A program made the position numbers and the translations under genes. The notes beneath the pieces were generated by a model that had not been told where the DNA came from, made no database searches, and saw only the letters and a program-made list of their open reading frames with translations. Of a DNA stretch of 64,000 bases, positions 26,488-37,300 are shown piece by piece; the first letter of the stretch is position 1, and the number at the start of each line of letters is the position of its first letter. The stretch comes from Rhodopirellula baltica (lineage in GTDB: Bacteria; Planctomycetota; Planctomycetia; Pirellulales; Pirellulaceae), in NCBI GenBank assembly GCA_002901265.1, contig PPHI01000037.1:186001-250000 (forward strand), in the 5' to 3' direction.

Positions 26488-26519
26488 GAAAAATGGGCAG
26501 GCCGGTCACCGGTCTGCCC
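26488..26519 (-). terminator. Rho-independent terminator of the giant/GH operon
   Basis: On the minus strand a 12-base-pair stem (26495-26519, GGGCAGACCGGT paired with ACCGGCCTGCCC, one G-T wobble, one-base centre) is followed directly by ATTTTTC (26488-26494). It begins 64 bases after the stop codon of the glycoside-hydrolase-like gene, so it should end transcription of the minus-strand unit that includes the giant gene. Confidence 0.8.
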
Positions 26520-26582
26520 ATCGAATTGCATCGCCGTCATCCCACTTGCGCGGAAATCACCCATCAAAATGCGACAGCACAA

Positions 26583-28394
26583 CTATTCGCTGATGTAGCG
26601 AATATCGTCCAGGTAAAACTTGATCGGTTTACCTTGGCCGGCGAGAGACCATCCGAAACCCGTTTTGATTCGGCTTAAATCCATCCCCTTAAGCGGAATT
26701 TGGTATCGATTCCATTCTGGCGTCAGCCGGACGTCCTTCAGCTCGGCCTTGGACGAATCGGCATACGGCGTGTCGCTTTCAATGACACCAATCACCACCG
26801 AAACCACTTCGCCGCCTTCGGCCCCGCGGGCATAGAATTCGAGCGCCGTGGCACCAGAAAGGTCTAGGCCGCCCGGCAGGTTGCCTTCCCAATCGTTTGC
26901 AGGTGATTGCCACAAAACGCCTCCCCACTTGTCGCTCGCTTGATACTGAACCTCAACGCAGGTTTTTCCGGAATATGGCTTCGCCGTGCAATCAAATTGC
27001 ATCTCGATTGCCTGCGTATTGCCCATGTAACCAGACGGTTCGTAAGGCGGTTGGCTACTGTCAGCATAAACCACAAATGGCAACGTCGCCTTCGCAGCGG
27101 GGATTGCCTGTTGAGGTGCGTCGACAAACAAAGGAACATTTGCGACCGCCGCGCCGCCATGCTGGTCTTTGACATAAGCGAACAAACGATAGTTTCCGCC
27201 GCCGCTCGGAATCGTTATCGATGCTTGCTTGCCATTTGCATTGACCGCTTCTTTGAAAGCCAACTCGGCTTGCTGAAAATCACCGCCAACACCGATCGTT
27301 CCACTGTCTTGACGGAGTACCCAAGTGACTTCAATTGAGTCGCCTTCGGGATCACTCACATCGACAGATGCTTTGACAAGCTGGCCAGGCTTCAACCGAT
27401 CTGCCTGGTCAATTGAGATGGACGTGAGCTGAGGACAACGGTTTGCCGGCGGCATGCCTTTCCATAGTGTCGACATCGCGTCGGCAGCTTCCAAGCGTGA
27501 TCCGTCGGGCAACATCATCCCAAACCACGTCGCCGTCGTCTCTTGTTTATTTCCCCACAAAAAGGCGTACGAGCCAAAGCACAGGTCTTTCGATTGAATC
27601 GCGGTTGATTCGTATCCGTTCCGGTATCGATTCCCCTTCAAAGTACTCGTCGATTCGATTGGTGTCCCCCAACGTGTCTTCGCGACTTCCCACGGTCCAT
27701 GTGGCCCATGTTCGGTAACGATATAAGGCTTGTCCACACCAGCGTTTCGATAGCGTTCCGCAAGCGTTGAAATGCCCGCATAAGAATTGACGCCAACGAT
27801 ATCGACATGCGGACAGAATTGGCCAAGTCGACGAAGCTTGTTTTCAGCTTCGCCTAACTCCGCAATCACGGTCATGGTTGGGTGATGCGTGTCGATCGCC
27901 TTGATCTCGCGTGCGATGTGCTCGACCGCATACCAGATCGCCGGATTTTTTCCGTCGCCTTCCATTTCATTGCCAATGGCCCAGATCAGAACCGCGGGGT
28001 GATCTTTGTATCGACGCACCGTTTGTAAACAGTCATTGAGCTGTTTCAAAACAGCAGCTTCGTCCTGATAGTCGAAACCGTGACGGGGATGTCCCAGCCA
28101 CATGCCGACACAAACCGTCAAGCCTTGTTGATGAGCCTGATCAAGCAACTCACCCAGCCCATCCGTGCTCCAGGTGCGGATCGAGTTGCCGCCTAGCTCC
28201 GCGAGCAACTCGAGTTTTTCATTTCCGCCAACCCCGTGGATTGGATAGGGCTTGCCGTCTCGAACGAGTTGGAACCCATTGGATTCACGTAGCACATGGA
28301 CCGGGATCGCTTGAGCGTTGACGTTCGAAACGCCAACCGCAAATAGAACGAAGACGTTTAAAAAAATGACAGTAAGCTTACGAGTGAATGTCAT
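26583..28394 (-). CDS. Secreted glycoside hydrolase, family 2-like TIM barrel
   Basis: 603 aa with signal peptide (MTFTRKLTVIFLNVFVLFAV, cleavage near NVNAQA). The catalytic domain (about 40-330) resembles GH2 C-terminal/GH5-like barrels. GGNSIRTWSTDGL begins the barrel, IWAIGNEMEGDG carries the acid/base candidate Glu143, and IVTEHGPHGPWEV carries the nucleophile candidate Glu228. An Ig-like linker follows (about 340-430, with DVSDPEGDSIEVTW). The C-terminal region (about 440-603) is a jelly-roll carbohydrate-binding-like module (ATALEFYARGAEGGEVVSV, IKFYLDDIRYIS). The likely role is extracellular beta-glycan or glycoside hydrolysis; the substrate is not determined. The start codon lies 17 bases inside the giant gene's 3' end, with no strong ribosome site, suggesting translational coupling. 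A terminator follows 64 bases after the stop. Confidence 0.8.
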   Translation of the reverse strand: MTFTRKLTVIFLNVFVLFAVGVSNVNAQAIPVHVLRESNGFQLVRDGKPYPIHGVGGNEKLELLAELGGNSIRTWSTDGLGELLDQAHQQGLTVCVGMWLGHPRHGFDYQDEAAVLKQLNDCLQTVRRYKDHPAVLIWAIGNEMEGDGKNPAIWYAVEHIAREIKAIDTHHPTMTVIAELGEAENKLRRLGQFCPHVDIVGVNSYAGISTLAERYRNAGVDKPYIVTEHGPHGPWEVAKTRWGTPIESTSTLKGNRYRNGYESTAIQSKDLCFGSYAFLWGNKQETTATWFGMMLPDGSRLEAADAMSTLWKGMPPANRCPQLTSISIDQADRLKPGQLVKASVDVSDPEGDSIEVTWVLRQDSGTIGVGGDFQQAELAFKEAVNANGKQASITIPSGGGNYRLFAYVKDQHGGAAVANVPLFVDAPQQAIPAAKATLPFVVYADSSQPPYEPSGYMGNTQAIEMQFDCTAKPYSGKTCVEVQYQASDKWGGVLWQSPANDWEGNLPGGLDLSGATALEFYARGAEGGEVVSVVIGVIESDTPYADSSKAELKDVRLTPEWNRYQIPLKGMDLSRIKTGFGWSLAGQGKPIKFYLDDIRYISE

Positions 28395-31300
28395 CGATTA
28401 GTTCAAAAGAAAAGGATTGCCGCCGTTTTCGCGGGTCGGATGACTCCGGCTCCCCGTTGCGAAGGAGCGTGGCAAGCAGAATCGTATTGGTGGCGAGAAC
28501 GATGATGCGGGACCAACCTGTCCAAACCGGCTGCTCGTAAGCCAGCTGTTCTGCGGCAGGTACAAGCACGTCGCTCTCTAGCGGCACGTAAACTGGAGTA
28601 CCGGCGACAAAGCATTTGACCGTCAACGCACCAGCGATTCCCGTCACCATCTGTCCATAGAAAGCATACTGCAAGCTCGTCCGGAAATCTCGTCCGGTCG
28701 ACATTCCGTAGGCAAATCCGGCCGCTGCCCCGCTGGCTTCCACAGCCATCGCGGTGGCCGCGTATCCCAGCGCCGCACCACGCCCTGCGGTCGCCGCTTT
28801 ACGCGCGTATGCCGCCGCCCCAGTGCCAAAGAAGCCTCCCATCATGCTTCCCAGCGTGTAGCCATTTGCTAAATCCCATCCGTTTGCGTGGGATACCGCT
28901 ACGCCAGCGACGCCGCCCGCTAGGCTGACAAACGCCCCGGTGGGGGCGATCCCGCCAAAGCCTGCCCCGATCATCAGTTGCCAGTAACCCGCCGGCTCGC
29001 CAGACAACTCGCCTTGGATATAGGCGTCGGCAGCCCCTGCGATGATCCCGAGTGCGATCGGGACTCCCGCCATGCCGCCTGTCGCGATCGTCACAGTGAC
29101 TGCAGCCAGTACCGTGACACCGGCCGCAACCGTGGTCGCTCGCACTCCGAAAAGGGTTTCGTTTTCCAATCCATCCAAACCGACCCCAACAAGCCACTGC
29201 CCGGTCGATTCGGCCCCAAGCATCGTGAACTGGTTCCCCGTCGCGACGATTGCCTGATTGGCGTAGTCGGAGATTGCTTTGATCGTTTGCGCGGTGTATT
29301 CGCCAAAACCTTCGAGGTAGGGTTGCACTTGACCGGCAACGATTTCGGCACCCGCCATGACAGGATCCAGAATCGGTCGCAACGGCGTCACCACGGCGTC
29401 AATCATCGCGTTCGTCATATCGACGATGTTGGACAAACCGCTGCTTTGATAAGCCTCCTGTAACACCGGCACCAACGCGCTGCCATAGGTAAACATGCCA
29501 AACGAATCGTTGTGCACAAGCACAAAACGGTCCGTCCCTGGAAGCCGCACGTGGTAGTTGTGATGCCGCCGAACACAGAAGTTGTAAACCGGCAAGTCAG
29601 TGGCTGACTCAGTTGCAACGTTACTGATCGTGAGACTGTCACCGCTGGCCGATATCAACTGGTCTCCCGGTTTCAGCTTGTCGGCCAAAACCCATTTGCC
29701 CGACCAAGTCGACTCAGTCGCATCGGGATCGATCACGAAGAATGGGTGACCGGCAGTCGTACGAATCGTCTCTGCTTCTGCGCTATTGTTGGCATCTAAA
29801 CAGATCCGCACCAACACTTCCGTCGAGTTTTGATAAACCTCACTGACTTCGCCATCGACGAGCTCTGAATGCAGAACGGCGGCGGCTTCGCCCGATTCAA
29901 TCGCTGCTGCAATTCCTTCCGTACGTGCGGCCCGCGACGCGACTCGGTCACCGACATCGACTTGCTCAATCGGCTTCGCGCTCCCGTCAGCCATCAGGAC
30001 TTCGGTACCAGCCGGGAAACAGAATTGCTGTGCCGCATTGACGCCGGCTTGTGAGAAATTATCGACGATCGCACTTCCAGACCATGCGCTACCGATCGGA
30101 ACGGAACCAGCCGCACTCGCTTGGATGCCACGGAAGTTCGCTGCGGCCATCGATCCTTGCGCAGCACTTGCTGAGGACTGAATCGCGACCGTCGAAACCC
30201 CGCCAAGAGATTCCGCTCCTCCGCCCGTCGGAACCGCAGGAGCGTTTCCAAAGGTCAACGGCGCACCGGTCGGCGAGTGATCCAAATCGCCAGGAACACC
30301 GGTTCCCGCATTTGATGTTTCCGCATAATCGACGAGCAAGTGATAGCGTCCAGTGCCAGACACACTCAAGTCGATATCGCCGTCAATGTAGTTGCCTTCA
30401 TGCGTGACAACTTGATCGATCACCTCGTCGATATTATTCGCGACACCGCCGATCGTCTGAGTCCCCGTGGTCTGACCGATTAACTCCGTACGACGTTCGA
30501 ACACGCCCGTTTGTGAATTCACAGACTCGGCTTCGGTAAAATCATCGGCACCAGTCAAATGAGTCTCGTAAACTCCGTTTGCAGACGCCCCCGTTTCAGT
30601 CAACTCGTAAACATCGCGCCCCGAGGTCGTGTTCGACATTGCACCGGTTAAACCGTTTTCTTCGGTCACCGAATGCGACGTCTTCGTCCCTGCGCCAACC
30701 AAGGTGTAGGAATCGCCGACTCCACGATCGATCACTTGTGTAAACGCGTAGCCTTCGGTCGCATCACTAACATACTCAAACACTCCGGTGACCGAATTCC
30801 CATCACTCGAACTTGTCTGGGTGATGTTTGACGATGCGTCATAATCGACCTGCGAACCGGAAACCACGCCATCTTGGGTTAACGTTTGAGAGACGGTCGT
30901 CGTCGCTTGACTTTGCATCGCACCGGTTACTGAATTGCCGTCGGAGTCGACCAGGGACGACGAATTCGTGGCATTGACGGTGACTTCGTCGAACAAACCG
31001 TCCGTTGACACCACCGATTGAGTGACAACGGCTTCACTGGACAACTCTTGATGGCTTTCAAACACACCGGTGATTTGGTTGCCTTCACTATCGCTCGACG
31101 AGTCGCTCACAAAGGTTTCGACGATTGCCAACTCGTTGTCGTCGCCATCGATCAAATCGCGTCGTGTGGTCGAGGTCACCTCGCCCGAACTCGAAATCAA
31201 ATAGTCCCCTGTCACACGGTTCCCGACATCGGTCGACAGACTTTCGGATTCGGTGTGAACGGTTGCCGTGTATGTCTCCGTTCGTGTTCCCGTCTCGGCA

Positions 31301-34300
31301 ACATCAGTAACGCCCGATGACTCGGTCGTTGTCCGGTACAGCCCAGTGATCGCATTGCGTTCTTCGGTGGTGGTCGACTCGTTTGTCTGTGTCACCGTCT
31401 TGCTGTCGGTTCCATCGCTATAGGTCACTTGCTTCGAATACTCATACACGGAATCCGAATCGCTTGCCGAAGTCATCTCCGTCGTGATCTGGTTTCCTTC
31501 GCTGCTTGTTTGAACCTGCGTCGAGTTCGATTCTTCAAGCGTAAAGGTGCGATCTCCGATCGTCCCTGTCTGATCCAGCGAGACAGAATCGGTTGCCGAA
31601 GTCGTCTCAGTTAAATCACCAGTGACCGAATTCCCGCTACGTTGACTTTCGACAGATCGGGATTGACTGGAAACCGAGGTGACATCGTGATCGGTATTGG
31701 TCTCATTGGTCGTGACAGAGGACGTGGAAGTCACCGTCGAGTTTGAGGTGTACAACCCGGTGATGTCGTTCCCGATCTGCCGAAACACTTCGTCAAACGC
31801 ATCATCGCTGCTGTTATCGGATGCGAGAGTCTGATTCGACGATTCACCGGACGAGGTTGAAGTAGATGACCTTGTGATGTCTTCGCTGAATTCGCCGCTG
31901 ACCGAATTGCCGCTGCGAACGGATTCCGTTTCAGTCGTTGACGACGACGAACTGCTCGTCGTCAGCGATTGATTGACAGAAGACTGCGAAAGCTGAATTG
32001 TTTGCAGCGAATTCGACTCCACCGAATACGTTTGAAAACGACTGTTGCCGGTTTCACTGGAAGTCACTGCCAGCGTTTCTGTTTGTCCGATCGTCGTCAG
32101 TCGGTTCGACTGGTTTACGATTTCACCAACCGATTCCGTCGACGCGTTGGTAGTCTGATCCGTGCTGTAGTCCCCCGTTACCTGATTGCCCGATGCTGTC
32201 GAATTCGTCGTCGATTGCGTGGTTTGCTGCAGCGATTCGGTCAGTGTTTGATTCGTTCTTGCCTCCGTCAGTACTGATATTGACTGCGAGGTCGCGTTCG
32301 ACTGGTACACGCCAGTGATGGCGTTAAGTGATTCAGTCTCGGCCGATGAACTTGTCGCCGCAATTGTCGAGACAACGGTTTGGGTCTGGTTTACATCCGT
32401 CTGCTCTGATGTCGATCCCGAACTGCTGTCCGTCTCCGAAGTCATCGCCCCAGTGATTTCGTTACCCACCGAAGTCGCGGTGGACTCCGATTCTGTTGTC
32501 GCCTGAACGGTTGTCGTCAACGTTTGATTTCGAGTCGTAACCTGTTGAGTGCTTTCTGAAACTCCCGACATCGTTGCGGTGAACTGCCCGGTGACCGAAT
32601 TGCCGCCCCGATGGCTGGTCGATTCCTCGACACTCGATCCACTTGAATCGTGTGACAACGTTTGATTCTGGCTTGTCTCACTCCACGAGTCGGTCGACAC
32701 ACTCGTCGAATCCGATTCATAGACGCCCGTCACTGAATTCGATATCGACGTCGAATCGACGATCACCGAAGAAGTGAACGTGGTATCAACAAGCACCAAC
32801 GACTGGTTGTTTTCGGTCGAAGTCCCCGCGCTCGATGACTCGCTGTGACTGGACAGCGACTGTGTCCCCGCGATTTCATTCCCCGCCGATTCGCGTTCTG
32901 TCTCACTGGTCGAACTGGAGGTTTTCGAGGCGGACAGATCCAGATAGTCGAAGGTTTCGACAAACGTTGACGCGACGCTGGTCGTCGAAGTCGACTCGAA
33001 CGCTCCGGTGACATAGTCGCCAGTAGTTACAACATTCGACGTTGTCGACTGGGTCGATTGATTGGTGCTATTGGGCCCGATCTGGTTCGATTCAGAAGAG
33101 GAGGACGTCGCGGATTGAGTTTCATTAAGCGTATAGGTACCCGAAATCAGATTCCCACTTTCGGTGGATGTTGTCTCCGACGTCCCCGTATACGCCGAAT
33201 CGACCACCCGTGTTTGGTTGACATCGTTTGACTCGCCGGTCGAAACTGATTCCGTAGACGATTCACGGGAATAGTCACCAGTAATGTCGTTTCCACTTTG
33301 AGATGTAGTGGTGTGCGATGATGCCGTCGCGTTCGCAGTGATTGCCAGCGTTTGATTTCCGGACTGCTGCGAAGAAGTGGTTGCTGAATCGCTAGTGGAT
33401 TCAGATGCATAGACTCCAGTGATATCGTTACCGCTTCGGACGCTTTGCCAGGTGCGCGTCGTGGCGGAGTTCTCTTCGACAGCTTCGGTTTCAATTTCAC
33501 TGGATGCATCGACGACTTCAGTGGATTCCCCCGATTCGTTTGAGATTGATGCGCCGGTGATCGTGTTGCCAGATGCTTCACGCGTGTTGTTGGATTCGGT
33601 GCTCGAAGAATGGGTTGCTAGGAAGCCTTGATTCGAGAGCGACTCAACACGATCACTCGTCGATGTTGTGACGGACTCCGTAGAGAACTCTCCTCGGTAC
33701 TGGTCATTCGTCGAAGTCGCCTCGGTGCGTGATGAACTGTTTGCGGTGATGTCGACGGACAAGGATTGATTGGCATCCGTTTGCGTTAAAACGCTGATCG
33801 TGTCAATCGCAAGGGTTGATGAACTGGTACCCGCGACGGAGTTGCCGGTGAGCGTCTCATGCGTCTGTTCCGTCGTGACCAAAGTCGACTCAACCGCCAG
33901 CGGTCCGTTGGTCGACAAGGTTCGCTTTGTCACCTGCTTCTGCGAAGCCGAATCGCTTGTAAAGTTACCGACAACATTGTTGCCGCTGGATGCGTTGGTG
34001 TAGCTACTGGACTGTTCCAGGGTGTACTCGACGGAAAGCGACTTGTTGACGTCGTCGCCCTCGAGTGTCGAACTCTGAGACCCCTCGATCGTCTCTTGAT
34101 AGACGCCGGATAATGCATTCTCCGATCGCGTAGCCAGCGACGCGAAGATCGACGTTTCGCTGGCTTGAGAATTCAATGTTCCGTTGGTGATCGATTCACT
34201 TCGGACACGTTGCCCGCTGTTCTCGGTTGTGGACTGGGAAGTTCCCTCGACGGAATTGCCTGTAAACGATGCCCGGACGGTGACGATTTCGTCGATTCCG

Positions 34301-37300
34301 GCAACGACCAGCAAAGATTGATTCTCGAACGTCCGAGCGGTGCTGTTGCTTGTCGTTGAAGTCGAACTGCCACTCCGCTGTCCCGTCACGGCATTGCCAC
34401 CAAGCAATTCCTGTGACGTCATGTTTTCTGTCGCTAGGATCGTCAGCGCCGACGTTTGATTCGTCGTCGTTTCATCGGTCTCGGCCGAAGTTTCGGTCTC
34501 TGTCACGCGATCAAAGCCGCCAACGATTTCATTGCCCGTTTCGACAATCGACTGGTCGGTTACGACTTCTGTCGAATTCAATGTTAGCTGGGTTTGGTTT
34601 TCGGACCGCGTCGTTCGTTGTGTTTCCACTTCGTTTTGCGAGTCAACCGAATAGAGGCCCGTGATCGCATTTGCGTGGCGAATCGTGATTCCGCTTGAAC
34701 GGTCCACGATGCTGATCTGATTGATTTCGTCTTCGATCGTTGACGTGTCCGATTGCGACAGTGTTTCGGAGAACGTCGTTACCGATCGTGTGGTGCCAGT
34801 GACCGTATTGCCTGACACATCGGTGGTATTGACCGTCTCAATTTCGACAGACGACTCAACCGACATCGGCCCATTGGTTGTGGATTCCGTGCGGGCCGAA
34901 TCGCTGTCGATCGTTTCACGACGCGTGTAGTCTCCCGTCCATTGGTTGCCCGACGTCTCGCCTGTGGTCTCCGCGGTGCTTTCGGAAGCGAGCTGATTTG
35001 TTCGAGATTGGTTCGTGACGTCTTGCGACTCATTGGTCTCGTGAATCGTCGTCCATGATTCCGCGTAGTCTCCCAACAACTGATTGCCTGAACGAGTTGT
35101 TTCCGTGCTAACACGGGCAACCGAACTTGACACGATCTCCAACGTCTGGGCCGTCTCAGTTTGCGCCGTCTCCAACGTTTGCGACAGGTTTTCGGTGCTA
35201 CGATACGCCCCTGAAATTGAATTTCCGTCGCTCGTACTCGTCACGGTTGACTCCGCTTCCTCAGCCAACGTTTTGCTGCGGCTGCCGTTGGTCTGGTCCA
35301 AGGTCCGAGTGTATTCACTGGTTGCCGATCGCGACTCGCTGAACTCTCCGGTATTGGTGTTGCCAGTGCTCTGAACGATCGCCGTGGTCAGCGAGTCATT
35401 TGACTGATTGGTCGCCTGTGTCTGGTTAACGGTTTCTGAACTCGATCGGCTCGCCGTTTCGCTTCGCTGTGTCGATGTTGTTTCCCCGGTAATCCGATTG
35501 CTGTTCGACTGGTTGGTTGTGGTTGATTGATTGGTCGCGACCGATGACTGCGACAAGGTCTGATTGAGTGACAGTGTTGTCGTTTCACTTGTCGCCGTCG
35601 TTGCCGATTCCGAGGTAAATAGCCCTGTGATGCTGTTACCACTCTGACTCGAGACGATGATCGATTCAGACTCGGATTGTTGATCGCGAGTTTGCCCCTG
35701 GTTGGTGCTGACCGATTGACTGTTTGACTCGGCGGATTCGGTGGAGTTTGTCGACGAATCACCCGTGATCGTATTGCCGCTTGCAATGGTGCTGCTGACC
35801 CGATTGCTCGACTGAGTTGATTCAGAGATCGAGGCTTGGTGGGTTCGGTAAGATCGCGACTGCTGATCGATCGACTGCGTCGTCTCGGATTCATAAACGC
35901 CATCAATCTCGTTCGATGTCGATTCCGAAGTGGAGTTTGACTGAACCCGCGATACGGTTTGCGATTGGTCATCGGAGTAAATCTGCACGCCAGCTTGAAC
36001 GACAACGCTCAGACCGTCGGCCAGTGTTTTGAACTCGCTCCCCACATCGGTCGGCCAAACGGTGTCCTGGGTCACTTCACTCGCCTGGACTCCCGCCATC
36101 GCGACGTCCAAACTACGTCGGTCGGACTGCGTTGTTGTGATGCCGGACCGATCACCAACAATCTGATTTCCCACCACGCTGGTTTCCGCTTGCGTTTGCC
36201 CAATTGACACGGCAAACGCGATCGCCGAAAGGCTTGTGGTGGTCGATTGCGAAGTGGACTCACTCGACGAAATCGACTGCGATTCAATCACGCCGCTAAA
36301 CTGGTTTGCCGATTGTGACGTGACCTGACGAGTTGTCGTGATTCCCAACTGCTGAACCGTTTTCCCCAGGATCGATTCGCGAGACGATGAATTGACTTCT
36401 GCGGTTTGAGCCGTCCGTGAAGTCGACTCGCCTGTAAAACGGTTGCCTTCCGATTCAGACACTGCTGTCGACCGTGTCTGAATGTTGCTTTCCGACACAC
36501 GATCTTGATTGGTCTCGATTGCCGTCGACTCGGATTGCGATACTTCGTCGACCACTGATTGCGTTGTTCCAAGCAACGTGTTCGAAACCGACTGCGATGC
36601 CCGCTCCGATTGAGTCACCGATCGGCTTTCGCTCCGCTTGGTCTGATTGGTCACCACCGTGTCGCTTTCGATCGTGGTAGAACCTTCTTCTTGCTTTTCG
36701 ACTCGCCCGGAGATGGAATCACCGGTACCGGAATAAACGGATTCCATCAAACGACTTTCGGTCTGGTTGGTCGTTTCCACCGTCCCGTTCGCACCGGTGT
36801 TTGTCGCAAGTTGTGTCGATGAGGTCGTACCAAAGCTATAACCGCTGAACTCGTATTGGCCCTGCTTCAGGTTGCCCGACTTTTCAGATTCCGAATTGGA
36901 TTCGGATTCCGCAACCGTTTCCGACTCGGTCGTTTGATTGCGAGTCACTGTGGTCGATTGTCCGACGGAATTTGCCTGCTGTGTCAAACGGAACTCGCCA
37001 GACTTTTTATCACCAACCGTTCGCTTCTCGCCCGTCGTCGTGCTGGTCGAGTCAGTTTCAATCCGGCTGGGGCCGTTGCTGCTCGTCACAAAAGACTGTG
37101 CTTCGTGCGTAAACGTTTCGTCATACTGGTAGGAACCGTCGTACAGATTACCGGACTGCTCGACCCGAGACTCCACCAAATCACTCATCGTCGATTCGGA
37201 CCGATAGTCCACATCAACGCTGTTGGTCAAAACAGTTTCATTGATCGACTCGGTTTCGCTGGCGAGCACGAAATTGAACACACCTGTCTCGTCATTACCT

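Noticed and set aside
29509-30021. Splicing intein
   Set aside because: The domain lacks a Cys/Ser/Thr after the terminal HN and any endonuclease insert, so a cleaving Hint domain fits better than an intein.
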